The position numbers and the translations under genes are program-made. The notes below the pieces were generated by a model. It had not been told where the DNA came from. It saw nothing but the letters and a program-made list of their open reading frames with translations, and searched no databases. Source: Sphingomonas jatrophae (GTDB lineage Bacteria; Pseudomonadota; Alphaproteobacteria; Sphingomonadales; Sphingomonadaceae). From it: DNA of 64,000 nucleotides. The stretch spans positions 434,001 through 498,000 of the forward strand of contig NZ_FOZG01000001.1 in NCBI RefSeq assembly GCF_900113315.1. The letters are read 5' to 3'. Of this stretch, positions 42,329 to 49,936 are shown one piece after another. Positions within the stretch are counted from its first letter, which is position 1; each line of letters starts with the position of its first letter.

Positions 42329-43414
42329 ATGACCATCGAACGGCACAGCCGCGCGCGGAAGATCGAGCTCGGCCAGAAGCTGCTGGGCCGCCGGAAGGTA
42401 TACCTCGACACTCGCTATTGGATCATCCTCCGAGAGACCGCGGCCGCTCGTCGGACCGACGCCGCCTCCCGCAAGCTGCTGCATTTCCTTCGTCGGGGCG
42501 TGAACGCCGGCCGCCTAGTCTGCCCGATAAGCGCTGACCTCTTCATGGAGCTCACGAAGCAGGCAAACACGCCAACGCGCCGGCAGGCCACTGCGCGCCT
42601 CATCGACGAACTAAGCCTCGGCGTAACGTCCATGGATCCGCAGACCCTGCTCGCGACGGAGGTACACCGGTTCCTATCGTCAGCACTTCACGGATCGGAG
42701 GCTGTGCATCCGATGCAGGAGCTCATCTGGACCAAGGTCGCCTACGCGCTTGGCGACATGCATCCAAAGCTTGACGGGCTGCCCCCGGAAGATGAACTCG
42801 AGTTGCAGAAGCGAGTCTTTGACCATCTCTGGGAGATGCCGCTGTCGGACCTTGTAGCCGGCATGGATAACGGCGCGGAACTGCACTGCGATTTTACCGA
42901 GCTCACCGACGATACGAACGCCCGAAATCAGGAGCATCGTAACGAGCTACGCAGCTACGAGAACGCCTACGACGTCGAGCTCCGTGGCGCCGTCGAGGTG
43001 GTTGGGGAGATCGCGGCGGACATCATCACCGAGATGCAGGCGCGGACGACAGGCAGTCGCCCGGACCCGAGCCCAGAGCAGCATGCCGCGTCAGTCAACA
43101 TGTGCCGCAACCTCCTCTATCACGCCGTTAAGCGACCCGAGTATCGCGCCGCGATGCGCACGCTTCATGTGAAAGCGTCCATCCATGCAGCGATGCGGTG
43201 GGACAAAAAACGGCTGTTCAAGGCCAACGATTGGCACGACTTCGGGCATGCTACGATCGCGCTTACATACTGTGATGCATTCCTCACCGAAGGTCCGCTC
43301 CACCACCTCGTCACCTCCCGCGGAACCGGCCTGGAGGAGATCAACGGCTGCCGCGTGGCGTCCTCCGTCGACGATGCGTTAGCGATCGTCCGGAGACTTG
43401 TGGCAGACGGCTGA
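42329..43414 (+). CDS. PIN-like nuclease candidate (prophage moron)
   Basis: A 361-aa protein, TAGGA ribosome-binding site before ATG 42329. It starts a PIN-like fold: VYLDTRYWIIL (first acidic residue), LFMEL (second) and HDFGHATIALTYCDAFLTEG (third acid plus the YCD...LT pattern of PIN-like ribonucleases). A large helical insertion of about 200 residues separates them. The gene faces against the late operons, has its own upstream space, and is absent from core P2 maps, so it is a cargo gene probably expressed in the lysogen. RNase activity in anti-phage defence is inference. Confidence 0.6.
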   Translation: MTIERHSRARKIELGQKLLGRRKVYLDTRYWIILRETAAARRTDAASRKLLHFLRRGVNAGRLVCPISADLFMELTKQANTPTRRQATARLIDELSLGVTSMDPQTLLATEVHRFLSSALHGSEAVHPMQELIWTKVAYALGDMHPKLDGLPPEDELELQKRVFDHLWEMPLSDLVAGMDNGAELHCDFTELTDDTNARNQEHRNELRSYENAYDVELRGAVEVVGEIAADIITEMQARTTGSRPDPSPEQHAASVNMCRNLLYHAVKRPEYRAAMRTLHVKASIHAAMRWDKKRLFKANDWHDFGHATIALTYCDAFLTEGPLHHLVTSRGTGLEEINGCRVASSVDDALAIVRRLVADG

Positions 43415-43516
43415 CGATCGCCACAGGGTAGCTGCCGGCCGGCGACGTTTGAACAAAGAGCCGCTTAGGTCACCTCAGCGTCCGAGAGCGGCCGGGCCGC
43501 TGCCCACCATTAGCGG

Positions 43517-44179
43517 TCATCGAGCCGCGACGTGCTCGAGCAGGAGATCGAGGATCCGCGCTCGCTCGGCTTCTGTGAGACCGACCAGCGTGCGCCGCGC
43601 ATAGCGGACTGGTTTGACCTTCGGGGAAGGACGATCAAGGCCGCCGTCCTGGTGGATGCGAGCGATCTCGGCCGCGCGACCGGCAAATCCGATCCATGCC
43701 TCGGCGTCGGTCGCGCCGGAGCGGAGGAAGCGGCCGCTGCGCAGCTTTCGGAACATGGCGGCGTTGCGGATGCGGCCCTTGCGGCGCAGCTTGCCGCTGC
43801 TCTTGTTCCGGTCGGTCGCATCGATCGGCAGGAACTGATCGACACGATCCCAGCGGAAGCTGCGCACAGCGCGGGCCTCGATGTCGAACCCCGTCAGCAT
43901 GTCACCCTGCCGCAGCCAGCTCTTCATGAAGACCACGCGCGGCTCCGCCGCGCCCCTGGGATAGAGGAAGCGGACCGCGTACGCGCCGAGCTTAGGATCG
44001 TCGCGGACGCGTCGCGGCGAGAAGGCGGCGCCGGAAGGATCCTGCTGCCGAGCAATGCGTGCGGACTGCGTTGAACGGATCTCGCGCGCGATCGCGCGCA
44101 GCGTCCGCCGGCGCTCGCCGGGGCCGAGCCGGCGCAGCAGCTGGCCGGCGAGCTGCTCGATTTCGGCCAGATCGTCCAT
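43517..44179 (-). CDS. S: Tail completion protein gpS
   Basis: A 220-aa phage virion morphogenesis protein: LLRRLGPGERRRTLRAIARE, RARI-type basic repeats and GFAGRAAEIARIHQDGGLDR, the P2 gpS signature. It overlaps R by 1 nt. It is the last gene of the O-to-S operon. Confidence 0.9.
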   Translation of the reverse strand: MDDLAEIEQLAGQLLRRLGPGERRRTLRAIAREIRSTQSARIARQQDPSGAAFSPRRVRDDPKLGAYAVRFLYPRGAAEPRVVFMKSWLRQGDMLTGFDIEARAVRSFRWDRVDQFLPIDATDRNKSSGKLRRKGRIRNAAMFRKLRSGRFLRSGATDAEAWIGFAGRAAEIARIHQDGGLDRPSPKVKPVRYARRTLVGLTEAERARILDLLLEHVAAR

Positions 44180-44658
44180 CAGGGCGCGACCAGCTCGGGC
44201 CCGGCCAAGCCCTCGCGCAGCACGACGCCGCAGACGCCCTCGAAGTGATCGCCGTCGTCGAGCGGCATGGGCCGATCTAGATAGGTCACCTCGAAGCCGC
44301 CGGCGTCGCGCGCGACGACGCGCACCCGCTCACTGAGATCGAGCTGCAGCGAGACGTCCTTCGCGCCTGTTTCGAGTAGCTCGGCCTCGAAGGTGAAGGG
44401 ATCGCTGTCGCGCCGCTTGAGGAGGTCGGGCTGATGCTGTGCGATCCATGCGAGGACGGGCACGAACAGCGCGTTATCGTCGCCGGCGTAATCCTGCACG
44501 ACGACGTTCGCGGTGTAGCGATATTCGAACGACAGCGAGCGCCCGGCGAGGCTGAGGATCTGCCCCTTGTCGACGAAAACGGACAGACGTCCCGGATCTT
44601 CCTTGAGACCGGGTACCAGGTAGAGCAGCAGATCGCGCAGGCTGTCGGGCTTCTTCAT
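44179..44658 (-). CDS. R: Tail completion protein gpR
   Basis: A 159-aa protein from ATG 44658 (MKKPDSLRDLLLYLVPGLKE), typical of the P2 gpR tail completion family. It includes FVDKGQILSLAGRSLSFEYR and NALFVPVLAWIAQHQPDLL. The longer upstream frame has no support. Confidence 0.9.
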   Translation of the reverse strand: MKKPDSLRDLLLYLVPGLKEDPGRLSVFVDKGQILSLAGRSLSFEYRYTANVVVQDYAGDDNALFVPVLAWIAQHQPDLLKRRDSDPFTFEAELLETGAKDVSLQLDLSERVRVVARDAGGFEVTYLDRPMPLDDGDHFEGVCGVVLREGLAGPELVAP

Positions 44659-44662
44659 CGGA

Positions 44663-44980
44663 TCAGTCCGCCGGTGTCGCGCAGTGCGCGTCCGGATCGT
44701 GCCAGTCGACCAGCCGATCGAGCCGGGCGGCATTGGCGGCGAAGGCGCCGGCGAGCGCGATCAGCGCCACCCGGAGCGGGGCAGGCAGGATTGCGACGGC
44801 ATCTTCGGGTAGCGGCGCCGGGCGATCGGCGCAGCCGCGCAGATCCGGCGGCGGCGCTTTGTCGATCGTCACCGCAACCGCCGAGGGCGGCGCCGGCCGA
44901 TCAACGTGGGCGCAGCCCGGCAGTGCGGTTGAGAGCAGCAATCCAGTCGCGACCCACGCGATCATCCGTGACCTGGGCAT
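44663..44980 (-). CDS. Rz1-like outer-membrane spanin (o-spanin)
   Basis: About 105 aa. A short hydrophobic helix ends in a lipobox (STALPGC), then a Pro-rich, small mature part with two further Cys. The gene's first part overlaps the 3' end of the Rz-like gene in another frame, as in lambda Rz/Rz1 and P2 LysB/LysC. ATG 44980 or 44965 are both possible. It would fuse inner and outer membranes with Rz. Confidence 0.75.
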   Translation of the reverse strand: MPRSRMIAWVATGLLLSTALPGCAHVDRPAPPSAVAVTIDKAPPPDLRGCADRPAPLPEDAVAILPAPLRVALIALAGAFAANAARLDRLVDWHDPDAHCATPAD

Positions 44981-45353
44981 TGGCGGCCTCCATCTGGGCA
45001 GTAGCGGTGCGGGCAGCATCGGCGGCGGCCCGAGCGACGCGGGCATCTGCCGCGGCGCTGTTAGCGCGGCTCCGCTCGGCCGTGGCGAGCGCCTCGGCGG
45101 TGGCCTCGGCGGCCTCCGCCTTGAAGCGGGCGAGCGCCTGCACCGCGGTGAAGCATTCCGCGCCGCGCTTGCCCTTGGCCGGCATCAGCTCGGCGCCCGC
45201 GGCGGCGCACATCTTGTCGCCCCACGCGAGCAGCCGCGCGCGATCGGCGCGGGCTTCCGCGCCCCAGGCGTAAAGGGCTGCGCCAATCGCAGCGACGGCG
45301 AGCAGCAGCAACCAGCTGCGGTGACGCGCGAGGAGCGCGATCAGGGCGGTCAC
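44901..45353 (-). CDS. Rz/LysB-like inner-membrane spanin (i-spanin)
   Basis: A 150-aa protein from GTG 45353, which overlaps the amidase stop. It has an N-terminal membrane anchor (about 12-32, SWLLLLAVAAIGAALYAW) and a long Ala/Glu coiled coil (about 75-130). This is the expected i-spanin architecture, partnered with the overlapping lipoprotein gene. Confidence 0.75.
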   Translation of the reverse strand: MTALIALLARHRSWLLLLAVAAIGAALYAWGAEARADRARLLAWGDKMCAAAGAELMPAKGKRGAECFTAVQALARFKAEAAEATAEALATAERSRANSAAADARVARAAADAARTATAQMEAANAQVTDDRVGRDWIAALNRTAGLRPR

Positions 45354-45823
45354 AGTCCGATCCCCCGCAGCCAGGCCGCCACGTCGAAGCACGGGCATGC
45401 CTTCAGCCACTCGTGCGGCTCGATCTTGCCGTCACGGTCGCGGTCGGGCGACCAGTCGCGGTGCCCACGGACGATCAGCCTCGGGAATCGCGCGCGATAC
45501 TCGCGCACCAGGCGCTCCATCGTCGCCAGCTGTGCCGGCGTGCGCGTGTCCTTCGGCCTGCCCGCCTTGTCGACGCCGCCGACGTAGCAGATGCCGATAT
45601 TGCCGGTATTCGCGCCGCCGGTGTGCGCACCGCGCTGATCGTCCCGCAGCGTCCGCACCGCGGTGCCGTCCAGCTCTATGACCCAGTGATAGCTAGGCTG
45701 GCCGAACTTGGCCTTGTCCCAGGCGGTGACCGCGCCTGCCTTGTCGTCGCGGCCCTCAGGCGTCGCGGCGCAGTGCAGCGTCAAGTAGCGCAGCGCCTGC
45801 GCGTTCATCCAGGCGATCGCCAT
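45350..45823 (-). CDS. Endolysin, N-acetylmuramoyl-L-alanine amidase
   Basis: A 157-aa amidase-2/PGRP-type enzyme from ATG 45823, coupled to the holin stop (TGATG). Zinc ligands are likely His in LTLHCAATPEG and His in VRGHRDWSPDRD. A DRDRDGKIEPHE loop resembles a calcium-binding insert seen in similar phage amidases. It cleaves the stem peptide from MurNAc; release depends on the adjacent holin. Confidence 0.88.
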   Translation of the reverse strand: MAIAWMNAQALRYLTLHCAATPEGRDDKAGAVTAWDKAKFGQPSYHWVIELDGTAVRTLRDDQRGAHTGGANTGNIGICYVGGVDKAGRPKDTRTPAQLATMERLVREYRARFPRLIVRGHRDWSPDRDRDGKIEPHEWLKACPCFDVAAWLRGIGL

Positions 45824-46167
45824 CACGCGCCCTTCCGGGCAAGCCAGGTCTTCACCAGATCCGGCAGGGTGGCGAAGATGTCGGCGCCGCCCGCGATGAA
45901 GCGGGGCGTCGCCTTGAAGGCGATCATGCCGATGACGAAGCCGATCGACTGGCGCACGAAGTCGTCGAAGGCGAGCCACGCCTGCAGGCCAAGGCCGACA
46001 TAGTAGGAGACGAGGATCCCGCTGACATAGGCAAGGAGGCGATCGCGCCAGGCGAGTCCGCGTTCGTGGATCTGCGCGACCAGGCTGCCGAAGGCCGCGG
46101 GCGCGAGCGCCCCCAGCATCTTGCCGACCGCATCGGCCGCATCGTGGAGAAGGGTTTCGATCGACAT
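45823..46167 (-). CDS. Holin
   Basis: A 114-aa small membrane protein with about two hydrophobic segments (residues about 40-60, VSGILVSYYVGLGLQAWLAF, and 70-90) and a charged C-terminus. Its location between gpX and the endolysin fits a holin. ATG 46167 is used (MSIETLLHDAADAV). Confidence 0.72.
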   Translation of the reverse strand: MSIETLLHDAADAVGKMLGALAPAAFGSLVAQIHERGLAWRDRLLAYVSGILVSYYVGLGLQAWLAFDDFVRQSIGFVIGMIAFKATPRFIAGGADIFATLPDLVKTWLARKGA

Positions 46168-46169
46168 GG

Positions 46170-46385
46170 TCAATCCCAGAGCTGGATGAGGGGGAGTTCG
46201 CGCGCGGCGGGCACGACGATGGCGGGGACCGACACGGGCGTGCCGATCGGCAGGAGGGGCCCGAGGGCAGCGAGGCCGGGGTTGCCCGCCAGCACCGGCC
46301 CGAGATCTTCGGGCCCGAGGCCGCGCTCGCGGGCGAGCAGGCCGTCCAGCGCGTCGCCTTCGCGCGCGTGGAGCGTGTCGGCCAT
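46170..46385 (-). CDS. X: Tail protein gpX
   Basis: A 71-aa LysM-like gpX protein: MADTLHAREGDALDGLLARE, with NPGLAALGPLLPIGTPVSVP. It is a short tail component near the baseplate. It starts at the base that ends L (overlap). Confidence 0.9.
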   Translation of the reverse strand: MADTLHAREGDALDGLLARERGLGPEDLGPVLAGNPGLAALGPLLPIGTPVSVPAIVVPAARELPLIQLWD

Positions 46386-46867
46386 CAGATCAGCTCGACA
46401 TCGGTGCGGCTGACGCCCAGCATGTCGCGGATCGCGTGCAGCGCATCGCGGCGCAGCTCGCCTGGTGTCTGATCGAGATCGGCGACCTGGCGCTGACCGG
46501 CGCCGGTCAGGTCCGTGTCGCGCTGCCGCTCCACCAGCTCGGCCTTGGCATAGGCGCCGATCGCGCGCCGGTAGAGGATGACCAGCTCGCTTTCGTCGCC
46601 CAGCTCGTCGGCGGGTACGGCGGCAAGGCTGGCATGGCCGGCGGCCTCGTGCCCGGCACGCCAGGAGCGCAGCTCCCGGTGGACGGTGACCATGGCGCCG
46701 AGCAGCGCTTCGCGCAGCCGCGATGACGTCACTGCGTCACGCACCCGCAGCTGCTCGCGGATGCTGCCCGGATCGATGTCGGGCCACCAGCCGCCGGCGA
46801 TCTTCGGCTCTGCCGCCGGCGCGGGCGGGACGATGACGGTCGGACAGCCGACGATGGTGGTGGACAT
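46385..46867 (-). CDS. L: Head completion protein gpL
   Basis: A 160-aa gpL protein. The sequence WWPDIDPGSIREQLRVRDAV and the RRDALHAIRDMLGVSRTDVE C-terminal block match the family. It seals the capsid portal vertex after packaging. About 150 bp without a gene separate it from M. Confidence 0.88.
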   Translation of the reverse strand: MSTTIVGCPTVIVPPAPAAEPKIAGGWWPDIDPGSIREQLRVRDAVTSSRLREALLGAMVTVHRELRSWRAGHEAAGHASLAAVPADELGDESELVILYRRAIGAYAKAELVERQRDTDLTGAGQRQVADLDQTPGELRRDALHAIRDMLGVSRTDVELI

Positions 46868-47020
46868 GCGCGGTTCCTTCCTCGCCCCGGTTTTCGGGGG
46901 TGGGGACCGGGTCAGACGGCGGCCCTCAGGCCGAAGCCCCTCCCGCGTCGCGCGATCCGCCCCCGAGCGCCGGGGGGCGAGCTACGTTCACCGGCGTTGC
47001 CGCCGGCGAAGCTGGTCTGA

Positions 47021-47773
47021 TCAACCGGCGGCGCCGGTCTCTTCGTTGTCGGTTGCGGTCGCGGCGAGCTTCGCCGCCCGCTTGATCTTGTCCTCCACGC
47101 CGACGCGGGCGTGCAGCCGCTCGGCGCGTTCGAAGGCGGCGACGGCGAGCGCCGCGCGGGCGGGCGCCGCGTCGGCGTCCCCCGTCTCGGCCTGCCGCTG
47201 CAGCTCCATGCCGATCGCCTTGACCAGCTTGGCGCGGGCTTCGTCGGGCATGTCGTGCCCGGCGGTCAGCTCGGCGATGCGCTCCAGGACGTCGAGATCG
47301 AAGGCGTCACCGCGGCCGAGCGAGGCGAGCGCGGCTTCGGCGATCTCCTCGAGGATCAGCGTGCCCGCCGTGCGCTCGTAGCGCGCAGGCAGCGCGATCC
47401 CGTGCCGCAGCACATGCTCGGCGAGCGGCAGCGCGCCGACAAAGTCGCCGACGTCGATGCGCCAGATCATGATGGTGGGCAGCACCTGTTCGGTGGTGCC
47501 CGCGCCCGCCTGCTCGGCGCCGGCGACCAGGCCGTCGACCCAGGCGGCATATTCCGGCAGCAGGTCGCGCTTGGTCTCGATCTTCCGCTCGCGCGACTGG
47601 ATCTGCTTCAGGCGGCGAAGATCATGGGTGAGGCGGAGCGCCATCTGCTCCGCCGCCGCGGCGGCTGGGCCGTTCGCGGCGGCGGGCAGGGCGAGCCCAC
47701 CCTCGACCGAAGAGGGGTCCGCCGCGGTCATTTGTGCCAGGATGCGCTCCCGGTGACGTCGAGCGAGGCTCAT
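47021..47773 (-). CDS. M: Small terminase subunit gpM
   Basis: A 250-aa protein from ATG 47773 (MSLARRHRERILAQMTAADP), family phage terminase endonuclease subunit M. The basic N-terminus binds cos DNA; LRRLKQIQSRERKIETKRDL and EYAAWVDGLVAGAEQAGA are conserved. It works with gpP in cos cleavage. Confidence 0.9.
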   Translation of the reverse strand: MSLARRHRERILAQMTAADPSSVEGGLALPAAANGPAAAAAEQMALRLTHDLRRLKQIQSRERKIETKRDLLPEYAAWVDGLVAGAEQAGAGTTEQVLPTIMIWRIDVGDFVGALPLAEHVLRHGIALPARYERTAGTLILEEIAEAALASLGRGDAFDLDVLERIAELTAGHDMPDEARAKLVKAIGMELQRQAETGDADAAPARAALAVAAFERAERLHARVGVEDKIKRAAKLAATATDNEETGAAG

Positions 47774-47823
47774 TGCGGATCTCTTGTGAGGGCGGGCTAC
47801 AGGGGCGGGGCGTCGGCCGGCGA

Positions 47824-48876
47824 TCAGGCCGGCTTCTTGCCCATGACGACGTTTTCGACGAGCGCGCACATGCCGTAGTCCTCGACGACATAGGCTTCGT
47901 TGACGCTCTCGTAATTCTCGATCTGGTCGAGCGCGGGCTCGTCCTTGACCAGGCGGCGACGCGAGCCGTTCTGGACGTAGATCGACAGGTTATCGAGGCG
48001 GGTGATGAGGATGCTGTTCGCGGGGAAGAACGGCACCACCACCGCGCGCTTGCCGCCGATCTGCTTGGGCAGCGTCAGGATGCGATCGCGCGCCTCCATC
48101 TCGGTCGCCGTGTTGGACGCGGCCTCGATGATGTTGGCGTACTTGTCCTGCAGCAGGTTGCGGCCGACGATCACCACCAGGTCGGTATCGTCACGATTCC
48201 ACTCGTCGAGCAGCTCGATCGCGTCGAACACGAGCGCGTCGAGGTTGACGTAATCGCGCTTCGTTTCATCATCGACCGGGTCGACATAGATCGCTTTGGT
48301 GGCGTCGGGCGTCAGGTCGCCGTCATTCAGCACGCGGGCGGGCGCGAAGGTGCGGATCTTGTAGAGCCAGCCCTTGTTGACGTCCTGCAGCAGCGGGTTG
48401 GCGGCGCGGTCGGTCTGCACGGCCACCGACGTGCCGTTCCAGCCGATCATGATCCGGTCGCGGCCCTGCTGCTTCAGGATGACATCGCGGACGAGCTGCT
48501 GGAACTCGGGCCGGTGCGCCCAAGCATCGAGCTTCGCATACTTGATCGCGTGATCGAAGTTGGTCTGCTCGCAGCGGTAGCGCCCGAGATCCGTGCTGTC
48601 GGTCGGATCGGTCGGCGTGCGGCGGTTGCCGGCGGCCGTGTTGGTGCGGCTGGCGAGCGGCCGCGTGATGCCGATGCCGACCTTGTCGCCTTCCTGCTGA
48701 TCGACCGGCACCACCTGGATCTGGCTGAGGAAGCCACTCGACTGCTGGATCCGCTCCTCGAGCTTCTGCTCGACCGCGGGCGCGACGGTGAACTTCTCGG
48801 CCGCGGACGGCACCGAGTTGAGCAGCGCGATCGCGCTCACGTAGGAATGGAAGAGGGCGCGGGTGGCGTTACGCAT
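47824..48876 (-). CDS. N: Major capsid protein gpN
   Basis: A 350-aa P2-like HK97-fold capsid protein from ATG 48876 (MRNATRALFHSYVSAIALLN). Family blocks include FDHAIKYAKLDAWAHRPEFQ, GRDRIMIGWNGTSVA and NLDALVFDAIELLDEWNR. The upstream extension to 48954 is rejected. Confidence 0.93.
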   Translation of the reverse strand: MRNATRALFHSYVSAIALLNSVPSAAEKFTVAPAVEQKLEERIQQSSGFLSQIQVVPVDQQEGDKVGIGITRPLASRTNTAAGNRRTPTDPTDSTDLGRYRCEQTNFDHAIKYAKLDAWAHRPEFQQLVRDVILKQQGRDRIMIGWNGTSVAVQTDRAANPLLQDVNKGWLYKIRTFAPARVLNDGDLTPDATKAIYVDPVDDETKRDYVNLDALVFDAIELLDEWNRDDTDLVVIVGRNLLQDKYANIIEAASNTATEMEARDRILTLPKQIGGKRAVVVPFFPANSILITRLDNLSIYVQNGSRRRLVKDEPALDQIENYESVNEAYVVEDYGMCALVENVVMGKKPA

Positions 48877-48919
48877 GGGGGCTTGCTCCGGGGCGAGGGC
48901 AGGTGTGGTTCGAGGCGGC

Positions 48920-49774
48920 TCAGCAGTCGGTGGCGTACTTCGACGCCTCGGCACCGGTCGCCGGCGGTCGAGTGCCGCCCGGCTGCTCGGTGCTGCCGAG
49001 CTGCGTCTTCAGCGTGCCGAGTTCCGTGCGGAGCACGCCAACGTCGGTGTCGAGCTTGGTGGAGAGCGCAGTGACGCCGGCACCGAGCAGGCGGATGCCC
49101 TCGGCGAGCTGGGCGAAGTTGTCGTTGGCAGGCGGCGTGGCCGGCGGCGTGCCGGCGGGTGCGGGCGCCACCGGAGTGGCGGGGGCCGGCGTGCTGGTGG
49201 TGAAGCGCTCGAAGAACGTCTTCATGGCCGCGAACGCGCCGGTTGCGGCATCCGGCTCGGCCTGCTCAAGCTCGAAGGCGAACTCGACCGATGCCGAGAT
49301 CAGGCTGTCAGGCTTGCTCTTGAAGCCGTCGATCATCGGCTTGGCCGCCGAGAAGGCGAGCATCTCGGTGCCGAGGCTCGCGGGATTGTCGGTGACGGCA
49401 AGGCCGACCAGGCCGGCCTTGCCGGTGGCGGCGAAGTTCGGCGCGATCTCGACCGAGCTGAACAGCTTCTGCCCGGCGCGGTTGATCTCGACCAGCTGAT
49501 CGTTGACATCGAACTGCGCGTAGAGCGCGCGGCGGGTCTGCGACTTGCCGTCGAGCTGAAGCGCGAAATCCTCGGCCTTCACCGCGACGATCGAGCCGTA
49601 GGCGTTGAACGGCTTGTCGGGGCTGAAGCCGCGCAGATGCTCGCAGTTGATGCGGGCGGTGTAGGTCTCGGGATTGTAGCCGGCGGCCATCTGGTCGATC
49701 CAGTCGCGCTCGATCACGCGGCCGTCGGTGGTGGCGCCCTCGACGGCGACGCGGAAGAACTTGGTCTTGGCCAT
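48920..49774 (-). CDS. O: Capsid scaffold/protease gpO
   Basis: A 284-aa protein. The N-terminal half has the gpO serine-protease region (TYTARINCEHLRGFSPDKPF, with VEIAPNFAATGKAGLVGLAV) and the C-terminal part is a Pro/Ala-rich scaffold with a coiled coil. It self-cleaves and trims N. It heads the leftward head/lysis operon, 103 bp from the centre of palindrome 3, with a GAGGGA ribosome-binding site. Confidence 0.9.
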   Translation of the reverse strand: MAKTKFFRVAVEGATTDGRVIERDWIDQMAAGYNPETYTARINCEHLRGFSPDKPFNAYGSIVAVKAEDFALQLDGKSQTRRALYAQFDVNDQLVEINRAGQKLFSSVEIAPNFAATGKAGLVGLAVTDNPASLGTEMLAFSAAKPMIDGFKSKPDSLISASVEFAFELEQAEPDAATGAFAAMKTFFERFTTSTPAPATPVAPAPAGTPPATPPANDNFAQLAEGIRLLGAGVTALSTKLDTDVGVLRTELGTLKTQLGSTEQPGGTRPPATGAEASKYATDC

Positions 49775-49861
49775 GCGGGTCGGTCCCTCGGATCGGTTCG
49801 GCTGCCGGGCAGCTGGTGACGGCCGCGAAAAGGGACTGAGGGCGCGATCTTCTCAAGCGAA

Positions 49862-49892
49862 CCGCCTTGTAGAGACGCACTCTACAAGGCGG
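49862..49892. promoter_or_regulatory. 31-bp late-promoter palindrome, copy 3 (between O and P)
   Basis: Identical to copy 1 over all 31 bp. It lies between divergent O (leftward) and P (rightward), with its centre 60 bp from the P start and 103 bp from O. Because it is a dyad it could serve both directions, as Ogr sites do for P2 promoters PP and PO. Confidence 0.7.
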
Positions 49893-49936
49893 GGCGCTCC
49901 GGGCCGGGCAGCGCGCGTGGCTAAGTCGCGCCCGCA

